Positions 21,275 through 36,870 are shown, counted from the first letter of the stretch. The stretch: 64,000 nucleotides of DNA from UBA710 sp051645705 (GCA_051645705.1 JBOFBU010000002.1:702809-766808); one strand, 5' to 3'. The notes: generated by a model from the sequence alone, not told the origin. Program-made: numbers and translations.

Positions 21275-21583
21275 TTAACACAATTTACTATTTCAATAAT
21301 TAATCCCATTATCGATATCATCATCACTATCTGGCTCATTTTTATATAACTTATGAACACCATATATCTTGATATAAAAAGGTTGCAACTCTTTTGGAAT
21401 TCATGTTTGGGAAAAGTCTAATCCTTTTTTAAATAAATCAACTATTTCATATTTAGTATAAATATGATTATCTATAATAATATTTTTCTTATCTATTTTG
21501 TCTAAATAATCTCAGCCACCTCATATAAAACAAGGCTTTTTATCTTTGCCTCATCAAACTAATGAATAATATTTTTCAGTCAT
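21275..21583 (-). CDS. Hypothetical small soluble protein
   Basis: A 102-residue protein visible only with UGA as Trp (seven TGA codons, aromatic-rich: YYSLVWWGKDKKPCFIWGGWD at the N-terminus). No signal or membrane segment; acidic patch EPDSDDDID near the C-terminus. I do not recognise it. It begins 4 bases after the end of the galT::galM gene on the same strand, so it is probably the last gene of the lac-gal operon. The high Trp content argues for a real protein, since TGA codons would otherwise be stops. Confidence 0.65.
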
Positions 21584-21587
21584 ATTA

Positions 21588-23993
21588 TTATTTTATTTTA
21601 AATTCATAAGAAGTTACATTTAAATAATCTTTATTTTTATTAATTATTATTTCACTGTAATTAGGATTACTATCTGAAGTAGGAATTTTTTGATATTCAA
21701 TACAAATAGCTTGATGACTATTTTTAGTTTTATCTAACAATTCATTTGCTCCTTCTCAATTATGTGTATACATTACAAGTGAATTAAAATTAGAAGAAGA
21801 AATAACATTATATTTAAAATCTGGAGAAGATAAAGTTATAGATGAATCTTTTGCTATTTCCAATGGGTGATCGATTCCATTATTAACTAATTCAATTTGC
21901 TTTGGATCAAGAAGTTCTTGTAATTTAGCTAAGCTAATAGTTTTATCAATTATTAAGTTTTCTTTTCTTTCGGGATTAAAATTATTATTCAGTAATCAGT
22001 AATTTTTTGCAGATAAACTAATATTTAAATCAAAAAGATTTTTAGTATTGGGTAATGATCAATAAAAATGATGTGTAGGATTACAAATAGTTTCTTTATC
22101 ACTTGATACTAAATATTCAAATATTATTTTATTTTCATTATTTAAAATTTTAAGTTTAATTTTAATTAAATAATTACAATCAAGTTCTTTATTATATTGC
22201 TTAGCTATTCCGGTAATTATGTTATATTCTTCAAATGCTTTAACTTCAATTTCAAATAAAAGATCAGATCATTTTTCATTCATTCCGTGAATATAATTAT
22301 CATTTTTATCTGTTTTTAAATTAATTTGTTTATCACTTAATTTTACTATTCCCTTTTCAATTCTTCCAGCAATTGGACCTACAAAAGAATTTAATAAAAT
22401 ATCATTTTTAAAATAAGAATTAATATCTTTGTATTCTAATAAAAATTTATTATCATTAAGTTTGATTTGTTTTATAGTAAAACCCTTTTTAATAATTTCA
22501 ACAGAAAGTCCTAAATAATTATTTATTTTAAAAATTTCTTGATTATATTTAATTTTATCTTTTACAAAATTAATTAATTGATCATCTTCAATAACTTTAC
22601 AATCTTCTAGACAATTTATAAAAACATTTCCAATTTCTTTTAATAAATTTTCTTTATTAATTTTTATTTTATGCTCAATAAGATTTTCAATTCATTTTGC
22701 ATGTTTTGAAAGTTTTTCATTTTGATACAAATCATTTATATTTTTATTTTGATTATATATTTCAATTATTTCTTTTACTTCACTTATTAAACGTTTAGGT
22801 AAAATAGCTAATCCAGCAGCTTCCATTAAACCAATATTTTCTTGTTTAATATTAAACTTAGATTCATGAATATGAAAGTTTCCAAATGGTCTTTTTTCAG
22901 ATGTAGAATTATTTCTGAAAATTAAATATGCATTAAAAATACCATCATTATTTTTTTTAACAATTATTGTAGTTGAATTATTAATAGGTTTTAAATTATA
23001 TTGATTATTGCTTTTTCACTCATTAATAAAATAATTAGAAACATCAATTATATCTTCTTTATTTTTAGAAGAAATTTTAATTGAATTAAGAGGTCAATTT
23101 AATATATCAATAGAAGTATTTTTAAATTGGAAACTTTCAATTATTTTTGCATTCATAATTGGTAAAATTTCATCTCCACCTTGATAATGATTATGACCTA
23201 ATAAAGAACCACCAACAATTGGCAAATCAGCATTACTCCCTAAAAAGAAATTATTATTTTCATTTGTAAATTCAACTAAATTTTTAATTGTATTATTATC
23301 AATAACCATAGGAGTATGATTAATATTATTTAAAACAAAATGTTTATTAATATATGCATAAGGTGAATATTGAAAAAATCATTTTTCATCATTAGAAAAA
23401 TTTAAAAATATTGCTCTTAAGTTTTCTCTTGAATCCTTGATTAAGCTTCCTTTAAAATTTATATTTTCTACACATATTGCACATTTTGGTTCTTCTTTAT
23501 TTTCGGATACAAAATTTTTCTCTCTAATTATTTGCTCTTGTGTTTTTTCTGGTTTAGCATTATTAATTGAAATTTTCATTTGACCATATTTTGAATGGTG
23601 ATCTCATAAAACATTTAAATTATTTTTATCAGTTTTAATGTAATAAGAAACTAAAGAAACTAATAATAAATTATCAAATTTTTTATCATTTGTATAAGAT
23701 GAATTTATTTTTTCTTGACTAGGAATAAATGAACCTAAAATTTCATTTATTTTATTTTCTAAGACAATATCTTTATAATCTTTTTCAATTAAATATTTTC
23801 TTAATTCATCAATATATTTCAAATGTTTTTCTAAAGAAAAAGATTCATTATTAAATTCCTTAATTGAAGCAATTTTATTTCCATTATTTTCAACTAAAAT
23901 TTCATTTATTTTTTTTAATGCTTCTTCTTCACTAATTAAATTATTTTTGATAAATCCATTAATAATATTAATCAATATTTTTTGCACTATCAA
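21588..23993 (-). CDS. galT: GalT-GalM fusion: hexose-1-P uridylyltransferase with aldose 1-epimerase
   Basis: An 801-residue two-enzyme chain. Residues 1 to about 500 are the Gram-positive (class 2) galactose-1-phosphate uridylyltransferase: PKCAICVEN, LPIVGGSLLGHNHYQGG and GNFHIHESKFNIKQENIGL followed by EAAGLAILPKRL. From about residue 510 the sequence becomes an aldose 1-epimerase: VGPIAGRIEKG, NYIHGM, THHFYWSLP (His about 639-640) and the C-terminal EYQKIPTSDSN carrying the catalytic-Glu pattern. No stop or frameshift separates them. The start is uncertain: TTG 23993 and GTG 23987 are both in frame, and AAGG at 23997-24000 is better spaced for GTG; either overlaps galK by 20-26 bases. 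The two activities act at the entry to the Leloir pathway. Confidence 0.9.
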
Positions 23994-25134
23994 CTACCTT
24001 AATAATATACATTTCACATGGATAACCAAATTTTTCTTCATAGTTTTTTATAACAAATTTTTCTAATTCTTTAATTTCATCTTTATGAGTTAAAACGATA
24101 CAACATCCACCAAATCCGGCACCTGTCATTCTTGCTCCTAAAACTCCACTAATTTCATTAGCTCTTTCAACAATAAAATCTAATTCATCACAAGAAACTT
24201 CATATAAATTTTTAAGTCCATTATGTCCTTCATTTAAAATTTGACCCATTTTAAAATATTCATTATTATTTAATGATTCAATAAAACGATTAACTCGATC
24301 TTGTTCTTCAACTGCGTATTTAACTCTTTTTTTAATAATTTCATCATCAATTAATTTTAATTTCTCATTTAATTCATTTAATGGAATAGAAACTAAATTT
24401 TTATAATTATTAGTTTTATTGATTTGCTGTAATCCTCTTGATGTTTCATCAACTCTTTCATTATATTTAGAATCAATTAGTTCTCTTCTTTTTTTAGTAT
24501 TAAAAACTACAAATTCAAAATCACCTAAATCAATTTTATAATTTGAAAAATTAAGAGTAGAAGTATTAAGTAACATTAGATGATCTTTAATTCCATTAGC
24601 TATAATAAATTGATCCATAATTCCATTTTTTAAATTCATGAAATTATTTTCTACTTCTTTAAATAATTTAGCAATATCAACCCCATCTACTTTATATCCA
24701 TAAAGTGTTAATAATCCTTTAATTATTAAAACTCCAAAAGCGGCCGATGATGATAGACCTGATCCTGAAGGAATAGATGAATAAATTGTTATTGAAGCAC
24801 CATTAATTTTATAATTATTATTTCTTAGAACTTGAATACAACCTAATACAAAATTTAAAAAACCTTGAGATTCATCATATTGAAAAACTTCTTGATTTTT
24901 TATTTTTTTAACTCCTTCATTTTTATAATTTTCAGAAAAAATTTCTATATCGTCATTTTTTGAAAATAAACCAAGCATATATAAATTTATATTAGCCGGT
25001 AAAACATTACCTCCTAAATAATCAATATGTTCCCCAATTATATTTATTCTTGATGGAGTTAAAATAGTAACTTCAGGTTTTGTTTTATATAATTTTTTAT
25101 GAGTTTTAACTAAATTTTTTTGAATTTTATCCAT
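23968..25134 (-). CDS. galK: Galactokinase
   Basis: A 388-residue GHMP kinase, normal length. The galactose-binding signature PSRINIIGEHIDYLGG (about 28-43), the ATP loop PSGSGLSSSAAFGV (about 122-135) and the C-terminal GARMTGAGFGGCC motif are all present. It phosphorylates galactose to galactose-1-phosphate for GalT. Starts 8 bases inside the end of galE and ends within the beginning of galT, so the three are translationally coupled. Confidence 0.96.
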   Translation of the reverse strand: MDKIQKNLVKTHKKLYKTKPEVTILTPSRINIIGEHIDYLGGNVLPANINLYMLGLFSKNDDIEIFSENYKNEGVKKIKNQEVFQYDESQGFLNFVLGCIQVLRNNNYKINGASITIYSSIPSGSGLSSSAAFGVLIIKGLLTLYGYKVDGVDIAKLFKEVENNFMNLKNGIMDQFIIANGIKDHLMLLNTSTLNFSNYKIDLGDFEFVVFNTKKRRELIDSKYNERVDETSRGLQQINKTNNYKNLVSIPLNELNEKLKLIDDEIIKKRVKYAVEEQDRVNRFIESLNNNEYFKMGQILNEGHNGLKNLYEVSCDELDFIVERANEISGVLGARMTGAGFGGCCIVLTHKDEIKELEKFVIKNYEEKFGYPCEMYIIKVVDSAKNID

Positions 25135-26110
25135 TTTTTTTATTATTTCCTTTTCTAAAATTATATTCAGTTTTAATCATATCCTCAAGTGGACGATTAG
25201 GACTTCATTTTAAAACTTCTTTTACTTTAAGTGTATTTGCATATAATTGAGCAGGATCTCCATCTCTTCTGCCTGTTTCTTTATTAGGAATTTTAATTTC
25301 TAGTGTTTCAATTGCTTTATTTAAAACTTCAAGAACAGAATAACCACTTCCTGAACCTAAATTAAAAATATCTGATTTATTATTTTTCATAGATCATTCT
25401 AAACCTAAAATATGTGCCTCTACTAAATCAACTACATGAACAAAATCTCTTATACATGAACCATCTTTAGTTTTGTAATCAGTTCCATATATATTAAATG
25501 TTTCATTTTCAATAGCACTTTTAATAACACAAGGAAGTAAATGAGTTAAAACTTTTCCTCTTATTCCTATTTTTCCACTTTGATGTGTACCTGCAACATT
25601 GAAATATCTAAATATTACATAATTAGAATTAGTTGCATGTGCTCATCCTCTTATGATTGCTTCAGCTGCTAATTTTGATTCTCCATAGGGATTAATTGGC
25701 TCTTTAATATCAGTTTCTAAAATTGGTACTGATTTTGGTTCTCCATAAACGGCAGCTGTTGATGAAAAAACAAAATATTTAATATTAAATTCTGTTGCAA
25801 TTTTTAAAAGAACTTCAACACCATGAGTATTATTATTAAAATAATCTAATGGATTAGAAACACTTTCAGGAACTACTATTAACCCTGCAAAATTCATAAT
25901 TCCTTTAATATTTTTTTCTTTTTTAAAAATATTTCTTAATTCATCTTCATTTCGAATATCTGCTTTATAAAAAGTTGCCTTTTCATGAATATTTGCTTCA
26001 AAACCTTTTGATAAATTATCAATTATAACAACCTCATAACCTTTTTCAATAAGTAAATATACTGCATGAGAACCAATATATCCAGCACCCCCGGTAACTA
26101 ATATTTTCAT
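25127..26110 (-). CDS. galE: UDP-glucose 4-epimerase
   Basis: A 327-residue short-chain-dehydrogenase-type epimerase. NAD-binding GGAGYIGSHA at residues 7-16, FAGLIVVPESV, FSSTAAVYGEP, the catalytic Tyr/Lys in NPYGESKLAAE, and GRRDGDPAQLYA near the end. It interconverts UDP-glucose and UDP-galactose, closing the Leloir cycle and also making UDP-galactose for glycolipid or capsule synthesis. Ribosome-binding site AAAGGAGAG. Lies 23 bases downstream of lacZ and overlaps galK by 8 bases. Confidence 0.95.
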
Positions 26111-26133
26111 TATCTCTCCTTTTTCTCCTATTA

Positions 26134-29277
<3,144 letters not shown>

Positions 29278-29463
29278 AATATTCTCCTAGATTTTTTTAT
29301 ATGTATTTTTATAAAATAAAACAAAAAATTATTATTAATTTATTCTATTTTGTTAAAGTTAAGTAATTTAATAAATATTTTTTAATTTATTAAGACTACT
29401 TTTTTATTATATATTAGTCCTATAAAAAAATTTAATTTTCTATTTTTTTTGTTTAAATTATTA

Positions 29464-29469
29464 TATAAT
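29464..29469 (+). promoter_or_regulatory. Probable -10 box of the permease gene in the lacZ/permease divergent region
   Basis: TATAAT about 100 bases before the ATG at 29571, in the 293-bp AT-rich gap separating the leftward lac-gal operon from the rightward permease. The gap also contains a short GACTA/TAGTC dyad near 29393-29419. No clear regulator-binding site is visible; the leftward promoter cannot be assigned confidently. Confidence 0.35.
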
Positions 29470-29570
29470 TTATTTTATATTTTTATAAATGTTTTTTAAA
29501 TAAAAATATATCTATTAAATAATCTAAATTTAATATTTTAAAAATTTATTATCTTTTAACGAAAGGACAT

Positions 29571-31985
29571 ATGTCACAAAAAACCTTTAATATAAAAGGT
29601 GGAAAAATAGGAGGCTCAAAAATTTCTATTTTTGCAATGGTTTGTATTGCGATTTTAGCAATTTTTAGTTTTCAAAATGTTATTGATAATTATGTAGGTA
29701 TGGGACTTAGTGCTTCCATTGCCTTTTTAATTGCCACTGTAACATTTATGGTTCCTTTTATATTTATGATAGCAGAGTTTGCTTCATTAAAAAAGAGTTC
29801 AAAATCGGGTTTAACGAGTTGAATTCATACAGCCGTAGGAAGAAAAACGGCTTTTATAACATCATTTATGTTTTGATTTGCAAATCTTACTTTCTTCTTT
29901 TCAGCAGTTCCTGCTAGAATAAACTTTTTATCATTTGCAGTAACTGGACAAGATTTTACAGGAGATCCAATTTATAAATTAGCAATTCCATTTGTAACAG
30001 TTGCTTTTTTTGCATTAATTACATTTGTTTCTACTTTAAATACTAAGAAATTATCAAAAATAATTTCTTTAGGTGGAACACTTATGCTTGCTTTAACAGC
30101 ATTTTTCTTTATAATGTCATTAATTGGTTGAATAGCTCTTGGAATTGATCCAACATTAATTCCAAATACAGAAGCTCCTGGAATAACTGATAATCCAAAT
30201 ATATGAGGAGAAACAGGTGGATTAAATTTTGCTTGAATGTCTACATTTATTTGAGTATTAATGGCAGCTGATGGTGGTCAATCATTAGGTGTTTATGTTA
30301 AAGATGTTAACGGAGGAAAAAGAGCATTTGTTAAAGCTATGATGATATCTGTATTAGCTATCGGAGCTTGTTATATTATTGGAACTTTATTAGTTTCAGT
30401 TTTCCCTCCAGTTGGTGGTTTAGCGGCTGGTTGAGCAAATTCATTTGCAAGTATTTTTAGATTTATATTGTCTCCAATGGGAGTTTCGGTAGAAATGTCT
30501 CAAAAATTAGCTTATATTATAATGGGAGCAATATTTTTCATAACATCAATTGGTGGATTAATTATTTGAACATCTGCCCCTGTTAAAGTTATGTTTAGTG
30601 AAATAGCTTCAGGTATTTTTGGATCAAAACTTTCAAAACAAAATAAAAATGGAGTTTGTTCATATGGAGCTTGATTACAATTTATTTTAGTAGTTCCTTT
30701 TTTAATGCTATTAACTTGACCAATTGGTGATGGTAATTTTAGTGAAAACCTTTCATTAATAAAAGGTGCAGCTGGTTGAATTGGAATGTTGCCATGATTA
30801 GTTATTTTTATCTCTTATGTTAATTTAAGATGAAAAAAAGATCATGAAGAAAGAACTTTCAAGATGGGGAATAGAAAATTTGGAATGGTAGTAGGTATTT
30901 TTCTAACTTTTCTTACATCAATTATTTTAGTAATAACATTTTTAGATACAACTCCTTTAGAGAAACCATTTTCTGAATGACAATCTAATTGATGATTAGG
31001 TCCATTAATGAAAGTATCTATGATTTTATTAATTGTTGTTCCAGCTTATTTATGATATTACTTTAAATATGAATATCAATTAAGAGATACAAAAATATCT
31101 ATCGAAAACAATTTACCATTAAAATATTCTTTTATTAAATATTCATTATCAAGTAAATTTGTTTTATGACTAAATCCTCAATTATATTTAGATTTTATTG
31201 AAAAGAAAAATTATTTATTAATGAATGCGGAAAAAAACTTTAAAGAACTTAATGAAAAAATTAAAAAAGAATTAAATTTAAAAATTGTAATTTCTGAAAG
31301 ATTAGAAAAAGCAGTTGATGATGGAAACTTTATTGAAATAAAAAAACAAAGTACTTCTGAAAGTAAAGAAATTTCAATGAGAATAAAAAACTTGAAAAAA
31401 GAAATTAAAAATAATAAAAAAATTACTTTTCAAGATATAAATATTTTGAAAAAAAATTATAAAAATTCATTAAAAGCTTTTGTTATTCAAGAAAGAGCAG
31501 AAACAAAAGAATTTTATCAAAACACTCTTAATCCTTTAATAGCTGAATATAAAAAAAATAAAACCTTAAAAAAATTATGATTATCAGATATTCAAATTTT
31601 CCAAGAAAAAGATATTGAAATTGAAAAAGAAGTATATTCAAACTATGAAAGTTTTTCAGCATCTTCATATTACACAGCATTCCAACAATTTAGATTAGAA
31701 GATAAGATTGCAATTAATAATGAAGAAATGATTGTTATGAGAAATTTCTCAGGTCAATTAACAGGAGAAAAATTAGCTCTTAGAAATCTAGTTATTTTTA
31801 AAGAAACTATTGATAAAAATATTGAAATAATAGTTGAAGGAAAATATGAAGAATTAGAATTAATTTCATTTGTTCATGTTGAAAATAATCAATTCGAAGA
31901 TTTTAAAGTTTATGTTAAAGATAGCGATTCATTTATAACAAGTTTTAATAAATTAAAAGAAGAAGCAATTGCAATAAGTAAATAA
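29571..31985 (+). CDS. APC-superfamily permease with long cytosolic C-terminal domain
   Basis: An 804-residue protein. Residues 1 to about 505 form a 12-helix APC-type transporter: FAMVCIAILAIFSFQNV, MVPFIFMIAEFASL, then the Trp-rich AADGGQSLGVYVKDVNGG loop, as in amino-acid/GABA antiporters of the GadC group. After the last membrane helix (LLIVVPAYLWYYF) comes a roughly 300-residue hydrophilic, Lys/Glu-rich tail with a predicted coiled coil (about 545-660) and a more globular end (about 680-804, YTAFQQFRLEDKIAI and following). I do not recognise the tail. Ribosome-binding site GAAAGGA. It is divergent from lacZ, but the family transports amino acids or amines rather than sugars. Followed by a strong terminator. 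Confidence 0.82.
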
Positions 31986-32001
31986 TTAATTAAGATAAAA
32001 T

Positions 32002-32044
32002 AAAAGTTCAATATTCATTAGAATATAATGAACTTTTATTTTTT
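32002..32044 (+). terminator. Intrinsic terminator after the APC permease
   Basis: AAAAGTTCA pairs with TGAACTTTT, extended by ATATTC/GAATAT with a two-base bulge and a 4-base loop, followed by ATTTTTT. It starts 16 bases after the permease stop and separates it from the glycosidase gene. Confidence 0.75.
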
Positions 32045-32067
32045 AATAAATATAAATAAAGGAAAAA

Positions 32068-34182
32068 ATGAAATATAAAAATATTTTAAATTATTATAGT
32101 GATTCACTTGCCGAGGTTAATTTTCAATCTTTGCCCTATGATAAAGAAAACAATTATAAAGATACAAATAAATCAAATGTATTCGCTGATAACGGTTCTT
32201 GACATGGTTATTATTTACCAAAAAATAAAGGGATAAGTTCTTTTATGGGGCCACTTGTTTTATCACAAGAAATACCTTTAAATGTTGGTCCTTATTCTAA
32301 TAAATTAATTATAAAATTAGACAATAAAATATTAAACTTTGATGAGGCAAAATCAGATATATTTTCTCTTCCAGGAAAATTAGTTTTAAATTATGATTTT
32401 GAAAAAATAAGTATTAATAAAGAACTAATTTTTTGTAGCAATAGAACAGCACTTATTTCAACAAATATAATCAATAAAACAAATGAGGAATTAAATCTTA
32501 ATTTATCTATAGAAGGAAGTATTTATTTAAAAAATAAAACAAAATCAACAGGAGAATTAAAAGATGATTCTCAAGCGTGATTTAATTATTTTAAAGAAAT
32601 AAAAAATGATAAAAATCTTATTGAAATTAATTTCAATTCAATTATAGATAAAAAAGTTAATGAATCATTAAATATAGAATATAGTCACCATATTCAAGAA
32701 TTCACTACATCTAAAAAAGAAAACGAATTAATTTTTAATAGTGATTTCGGTTCATTTAAAATTTTAGGAAATAAAAAAATGGAAATTTCTTCCTTTGAAT
32801 CATTTAGATTTAATAATGACGGCTTAAATTTATCATTTAATTTTAAAGATAAATTTATTTTAGAAAATGAAAATAGATGAAATAAATATATTGCTAATAT
32901 TTTAAAAATTAATAATGATTCAAAATATGAAACATTAATTATTAAATCACTGCAGACTTTAATTACCAATTGAAGATCTCCAGCCGGAGTTATTAAGAAA
33001 AATTTTGTAATCCCTTCAATTACATATCAAGACTTTATAGGAGCTTGATCTTGAGATACTTGAAAAATAGTTGTTGGTATATCTTATTTCGATCATAATT
33101 TAGCCCAAGAATGTCTAGAGGCAATGTTTGATTTTCAAATAAAAGAAAATGATCCTATTCGGCCAAAAGATATTGGAATGATTCCCGATTGTATATTTTT
33201 CAATTATTCACCCGCTAGAGGCGGAGTAGGACCTAATTGAAATGAAAGAAATACAAAACCCCCAATAGCCGCTTGAGCTGTTAATGAAATTTATAAGATT
33301 TCAAAAGATAAAGAATTTTTAAAAAGAATATATCCAAAAATAGTTGCATATAATAATTGATGAAATAACAATAGATCTGTTAATAAAGATTGTATTTTAC
33401 AATATGGAGCTACAGTTGATATTCAAAATAAATTTGAAGATGAAAAAACAATTATTGAAGCGGCTGCTTGAGAAAGCGGAATGGATAATGCTCCAAGATT
33501 TGATTGAGATCGGGCAAAAGTTGAAAAAGTATTTCATGATAATGTTTTAATAGGTTATGTTATTGATCAGATAAGTGTTGATCTAAATTCATTCAATTAT
33601 TTAGATTTTGTTTGTCTTGAAAATTTATCTAAAATTTTAAATTATGAAAATGAAGCACAAAAATATTTACAATATTCTCAATTAGTTAAAGAATTTATTA
33701 ATAAATATATGTATAATGAACCAACTAAATTTTATTATGATATAAAATCAATTGATAAAAGAAAAGTTGTTGATTATGGAAAAGGTATGGAAGGGATGCT
33801 TCCACTTTTTGTAAATTTAGCTCCAAATGAAAAGGCAAAATCAATAATTGAAAATATTCATGAAAGAAACTATAATCAATTTGTTCCTTTTCCTTCTGTT
33901 TCGGTAAATAATGAGCGTTTTAATGAACTAGATTATTGAAGAGGTCCAGTTTGAGTGGATCAATTATATTTTGGTCTAAAAGGAATAATGAATTATAAAT
34001 ATGATTCTTTTGCAAAAGAATTAGCTAACAAGGCCTTAAACAATATGCAAGGACTAATGGAAAAAGGACCTTCTATAAGAGAAAATTATAACCCTTTAAA
34101 TGGTGATGGGTTATCAACTACTAATTTTAGTTGATCAGCCTCTTTAATTTTAAATATTATTAAAGAAATAATAAATAAATAA
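32068..34182 (+). CDS. GH63-like alpha-glucosidase (YgjK/mannosyl-oligosaccharide glucosidase family)
   Basis: A 704-residue cytoplasmic glycosidase, continuous with UGA as Trp. After a beta-rich N-terminal domain (residues 1-270) comes an (alpha/alpha)6 barrel with GAWSWDTWK (Asp330, candidate general acid), AARGGVGPNW-like SPARGGVGPNWNE, AAAWESGMDNAPRFDWD (468-481) and the C-terminal YWRGPVWVDQLYFGL, hallmarks of GH63 bacterial glucosidases such as YgjK. No signal peptide. The substrate is likely an alpha-glucoside (trehalose-like or glucosyl-galactose); not decidable. Ribosome-binding site AAAGGA. Transcribed after a terminator, so it has its own promoter or is a separate unit beside the lactose genes. 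Confidence 0.82.
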
Positions 34183-34292
34183 ATTCAATTATTTATAGTT
34201 ATTATTAATAAGTATTTTTTTATATTTAATTTAAGTTTGAACTATTTTATTAAAGTATAAAGTTAAAATAAAATTATATTACAATTATATGT

Positions 34293-34298
34293 TATAAT
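34293..34298 (+). promoter_or_regulatory. -10 box of the ABC/surface-protein operon (leaderless start)
   Basis: TGTTATAAT-type -10 with TATAAT ending 6 bases before the ATG at 34305 and no Shine-Dalgarno. It heads the run of genes that continues to the lipoproteins. Confidence 0.55.
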
Positions 34299-34304
34299 GT
34301 AACC

Positions 34305-35027
34305 ATGAATTTAGTCATGTCATTGTCTAATATTTATATGAAATATAAAAATAAAGATAAATATTATTCTCTAATAAATGTTAATTTTGAAGTCCTTAAA
34401 GGTCAATTTCATGCTTTTATTGGCGAAAATGGAGCCGGGAAATCAACAACTATTAAAATTCTAACTGGATTAAATAATGATTTTGAAGGCGATTTATTTA
34501 TTAATAATTTAGATGTTAGAAAAGATAATAAAGCAAGAAATAAATTATGTTACATTTCTGATAAAACAGTTTTCCCAACAGGTATTTCCTCTTATGACTT
34601 TATTTATAACTTAGTTTTAATGGAAAGAAATGATAAAGAAAAAATAAAAATCGAATTAGAAGAATGAATAGATAAATTAGAATTAAAAGAACATATGTCT
34701 AAAACTCCCAATAAATTATCTGCGGGACAAGCTAAAAAAATATTATTAATAAGAGCGGCTTTGGAAAAATCTACCATTATTATTTTAGATGAACCTACTA
34801 ACTTTTTAGACCCTACATCAAGAATTCAACTTTTTGATTTATTAAAAGAACTGAATAAATTAGGAGTTACCATTTTTTTATCAACACATATCTTAGATGA
34901 AGTTAAACACTATGTTGATTCTGCGACATTTATTAAAAAAGGCGAAATAAAGTGAAGCGGAGCAATTAAAGGCGAAGAACTTATTAATAAATATAAAGAG
35001 GTGATTTTAAATAATGAAATCAAATAA
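34305..35027 (+). CDS. ABC transporter ATP-binding protein
   Basis: A 240-residue ATPase: Walker A GENGAGKS (40-47), signature LSAGQAKK (about 138-145, a variant of LSGGQ), Walker B TIIILDEPTNFLDP and H-loop STHILDEV. The closest type is the exporter/lipoprotein-release ATPases working with ABC-2 permeases. ATG 34305 is the first of two in-frame Mets (the second at 34317); the promoter position favours the first, as a leaderless mRNA. It overlaps the permease gene by 14 bases, whose ribosome-binding site AGAGGTG lies inside this gene. First gene of an operon with the permease and two very large surface proteins. Confidence 0.92.
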
Positions 35028-36870
35028 TGATAAAAAAATAGGAAAATCCAATCTATTTAAAAAAAATAATAATCACAAACAATTTATAGATAGTAAAAAA
35101 TCTTTTAAAATTATTATTTTTTATTTAGCTTTTATTAAAAATAATATTTTCTTTTGAATAATATCATCTTTATTATTACTATCGCAACCAATAACAATGA
35201 TGATTTTGTTTTTAATAAATTTAGATTTATTAAATTACTCATTTATCCTTAATATATCCCCACTAATCTTTTTATTAATTTGGCTTTTGTTTTTAGTTAA
35301 TAAATTGTTTTTAGAAAATAAATTAAATGGTATTGATATTATTATGTTATCCAAACCAATTTCTAAATATGAAACATTTTTTTACAGAATAATAATTATT
35401 TTTTCTTTTCTATTTGTTATTATGTTTATGCAATTTATTTTAACATCAATTTTAATTGTTTCATTTCAATATGATGTTAAGTGAATTACATATGCACTTA
35501 TAAATAATTTATTTATTACTCCATTTATCTCTTCTTCAGTTTCTGCTATTTTAATTTTATTAGCAATTATTTTTAAATCATTGTGATTTGGTCTACTTTC
35601 TTTTTTAATGATTTTATTAATTGGATTCGTTCCGATGGTTCAAAGAATAGTAGATAAAAATAATGTTAATAATGTTTTAACTTATAACAATAACAATTAC
35701 AATTCATTTTCAAAATTAACAGTAATTAATAATGATAAAAATGAAACATTTTTAGTAGACCAAATTAATATTGAATCACAAATTAATGTTGATAAAAATA
35801 TTATGGAAACATTAAACAAAACTCCTTTTTATAATAATATAATTCCAGGAGAATTAGTATTATCTATGAGTTCTTCTTTATTAAATAATTTAAATTTTAA
35901 TAATTCGCAAATTAATAGTAATTATTCATTATTAAAAAAAGAATTTATTAATAATGAATTAGCTAATTTGGATATAAAAAATAGTATTTTAATATCTATT
36001 CGTCCTGACGATATTTCTCCATTTGAATTAAATAGCATTCAATATGAAGATCTTCTAATTAATAATATTAAAAAAATCGCTAATGATAAAATAAATTTCA
36101 TTAATATTAATGATGAAAAAATTGTTGATTTTCTACTTGAGAAATTACAAAATTCATTAAATTGATCAACTAGTTCATTATCACAATCTGAATTTACAAC
36201 TATTAAAGCATTATTAGGAATAAATTTAGAATTTAGTCAATTGTTTTATTATTTTAATAATAAAGAAATTTTAAGTCAAAAAACGCCTAATCTTTTAAAA
36301 AGAATAGATTTAGAATTAAATCCAAGTTTAACTAAATTATTAACTTTTTTATGAGAAAGTAATAACTCTTATGTAAATATTTTTGAGTTAAAAACATTTG
36401 GCGATGTTAATGAGCTTTTCCCTAATGCTAGAATTAAATCGCTTACATCTCCTCCAAATATAAATGATATAAACTTTATTAAAAATGATTTAATAAGATT
36501 TTCAGGAAGTGCAATTCATTATTTAAATAATAATAAACAATATATAGCAACATCGCTTTTAGAAATTCAAAAAATAGATCCAAGTATTGTTGACAAATTA
36601 ACATGAGATAAATTTGTGGATAATTCTTCAGTTAATTTAAAAAATTTGTTAGAATTATTTATATTATTAAATACTAATTTCAATAATATATTTCAAGTAC
36701 AATTTCAAAATAATGAACAATCATTATTTAAATATTCTTATTTTATTAAAGTAAAAACAACTACTTATTTAGACAATATTAGCCTTTCAATAATAACGAT
36801 GGTCTTCATAACGATTGGTACTAACATATTAGCAATATACTTATTCAAAAATAAAAATTATAAAAACTAA
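35014..36870 (+). CDS. ABC-2-like permease with large extracytoplasmic domain
   Basis: A 618-residue protein. A basic cytoplasmic N-terminus (about 30 residues) is followed by about six membrane segments up to residue 212 (including IMFMQFILTSILIVSF and FGLLSFLMILLIGFVPMV), then a hydrophilic domain of about 370 residues, Asn/Ser/Ile-rich and probably outside the cell, and one last membrane helix (about 590-611, SIITMVFITIGTNILAIYLF). This layout, with a big loop before the final helix, fits a permease that contacts the large anchored proteins encoded next. Membrane partner of the 34305 ATPase. Export, lipoprotein handling, or force transmission to the surface proteins are all possible. Confidence 0.78.

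Noticed and set aside
29278..29570. A regulator-binding operator between lacZ and the permease
   Set aside because: Only a 5-bp dyad (GACTA/TAGTC) was found, too weak to call.
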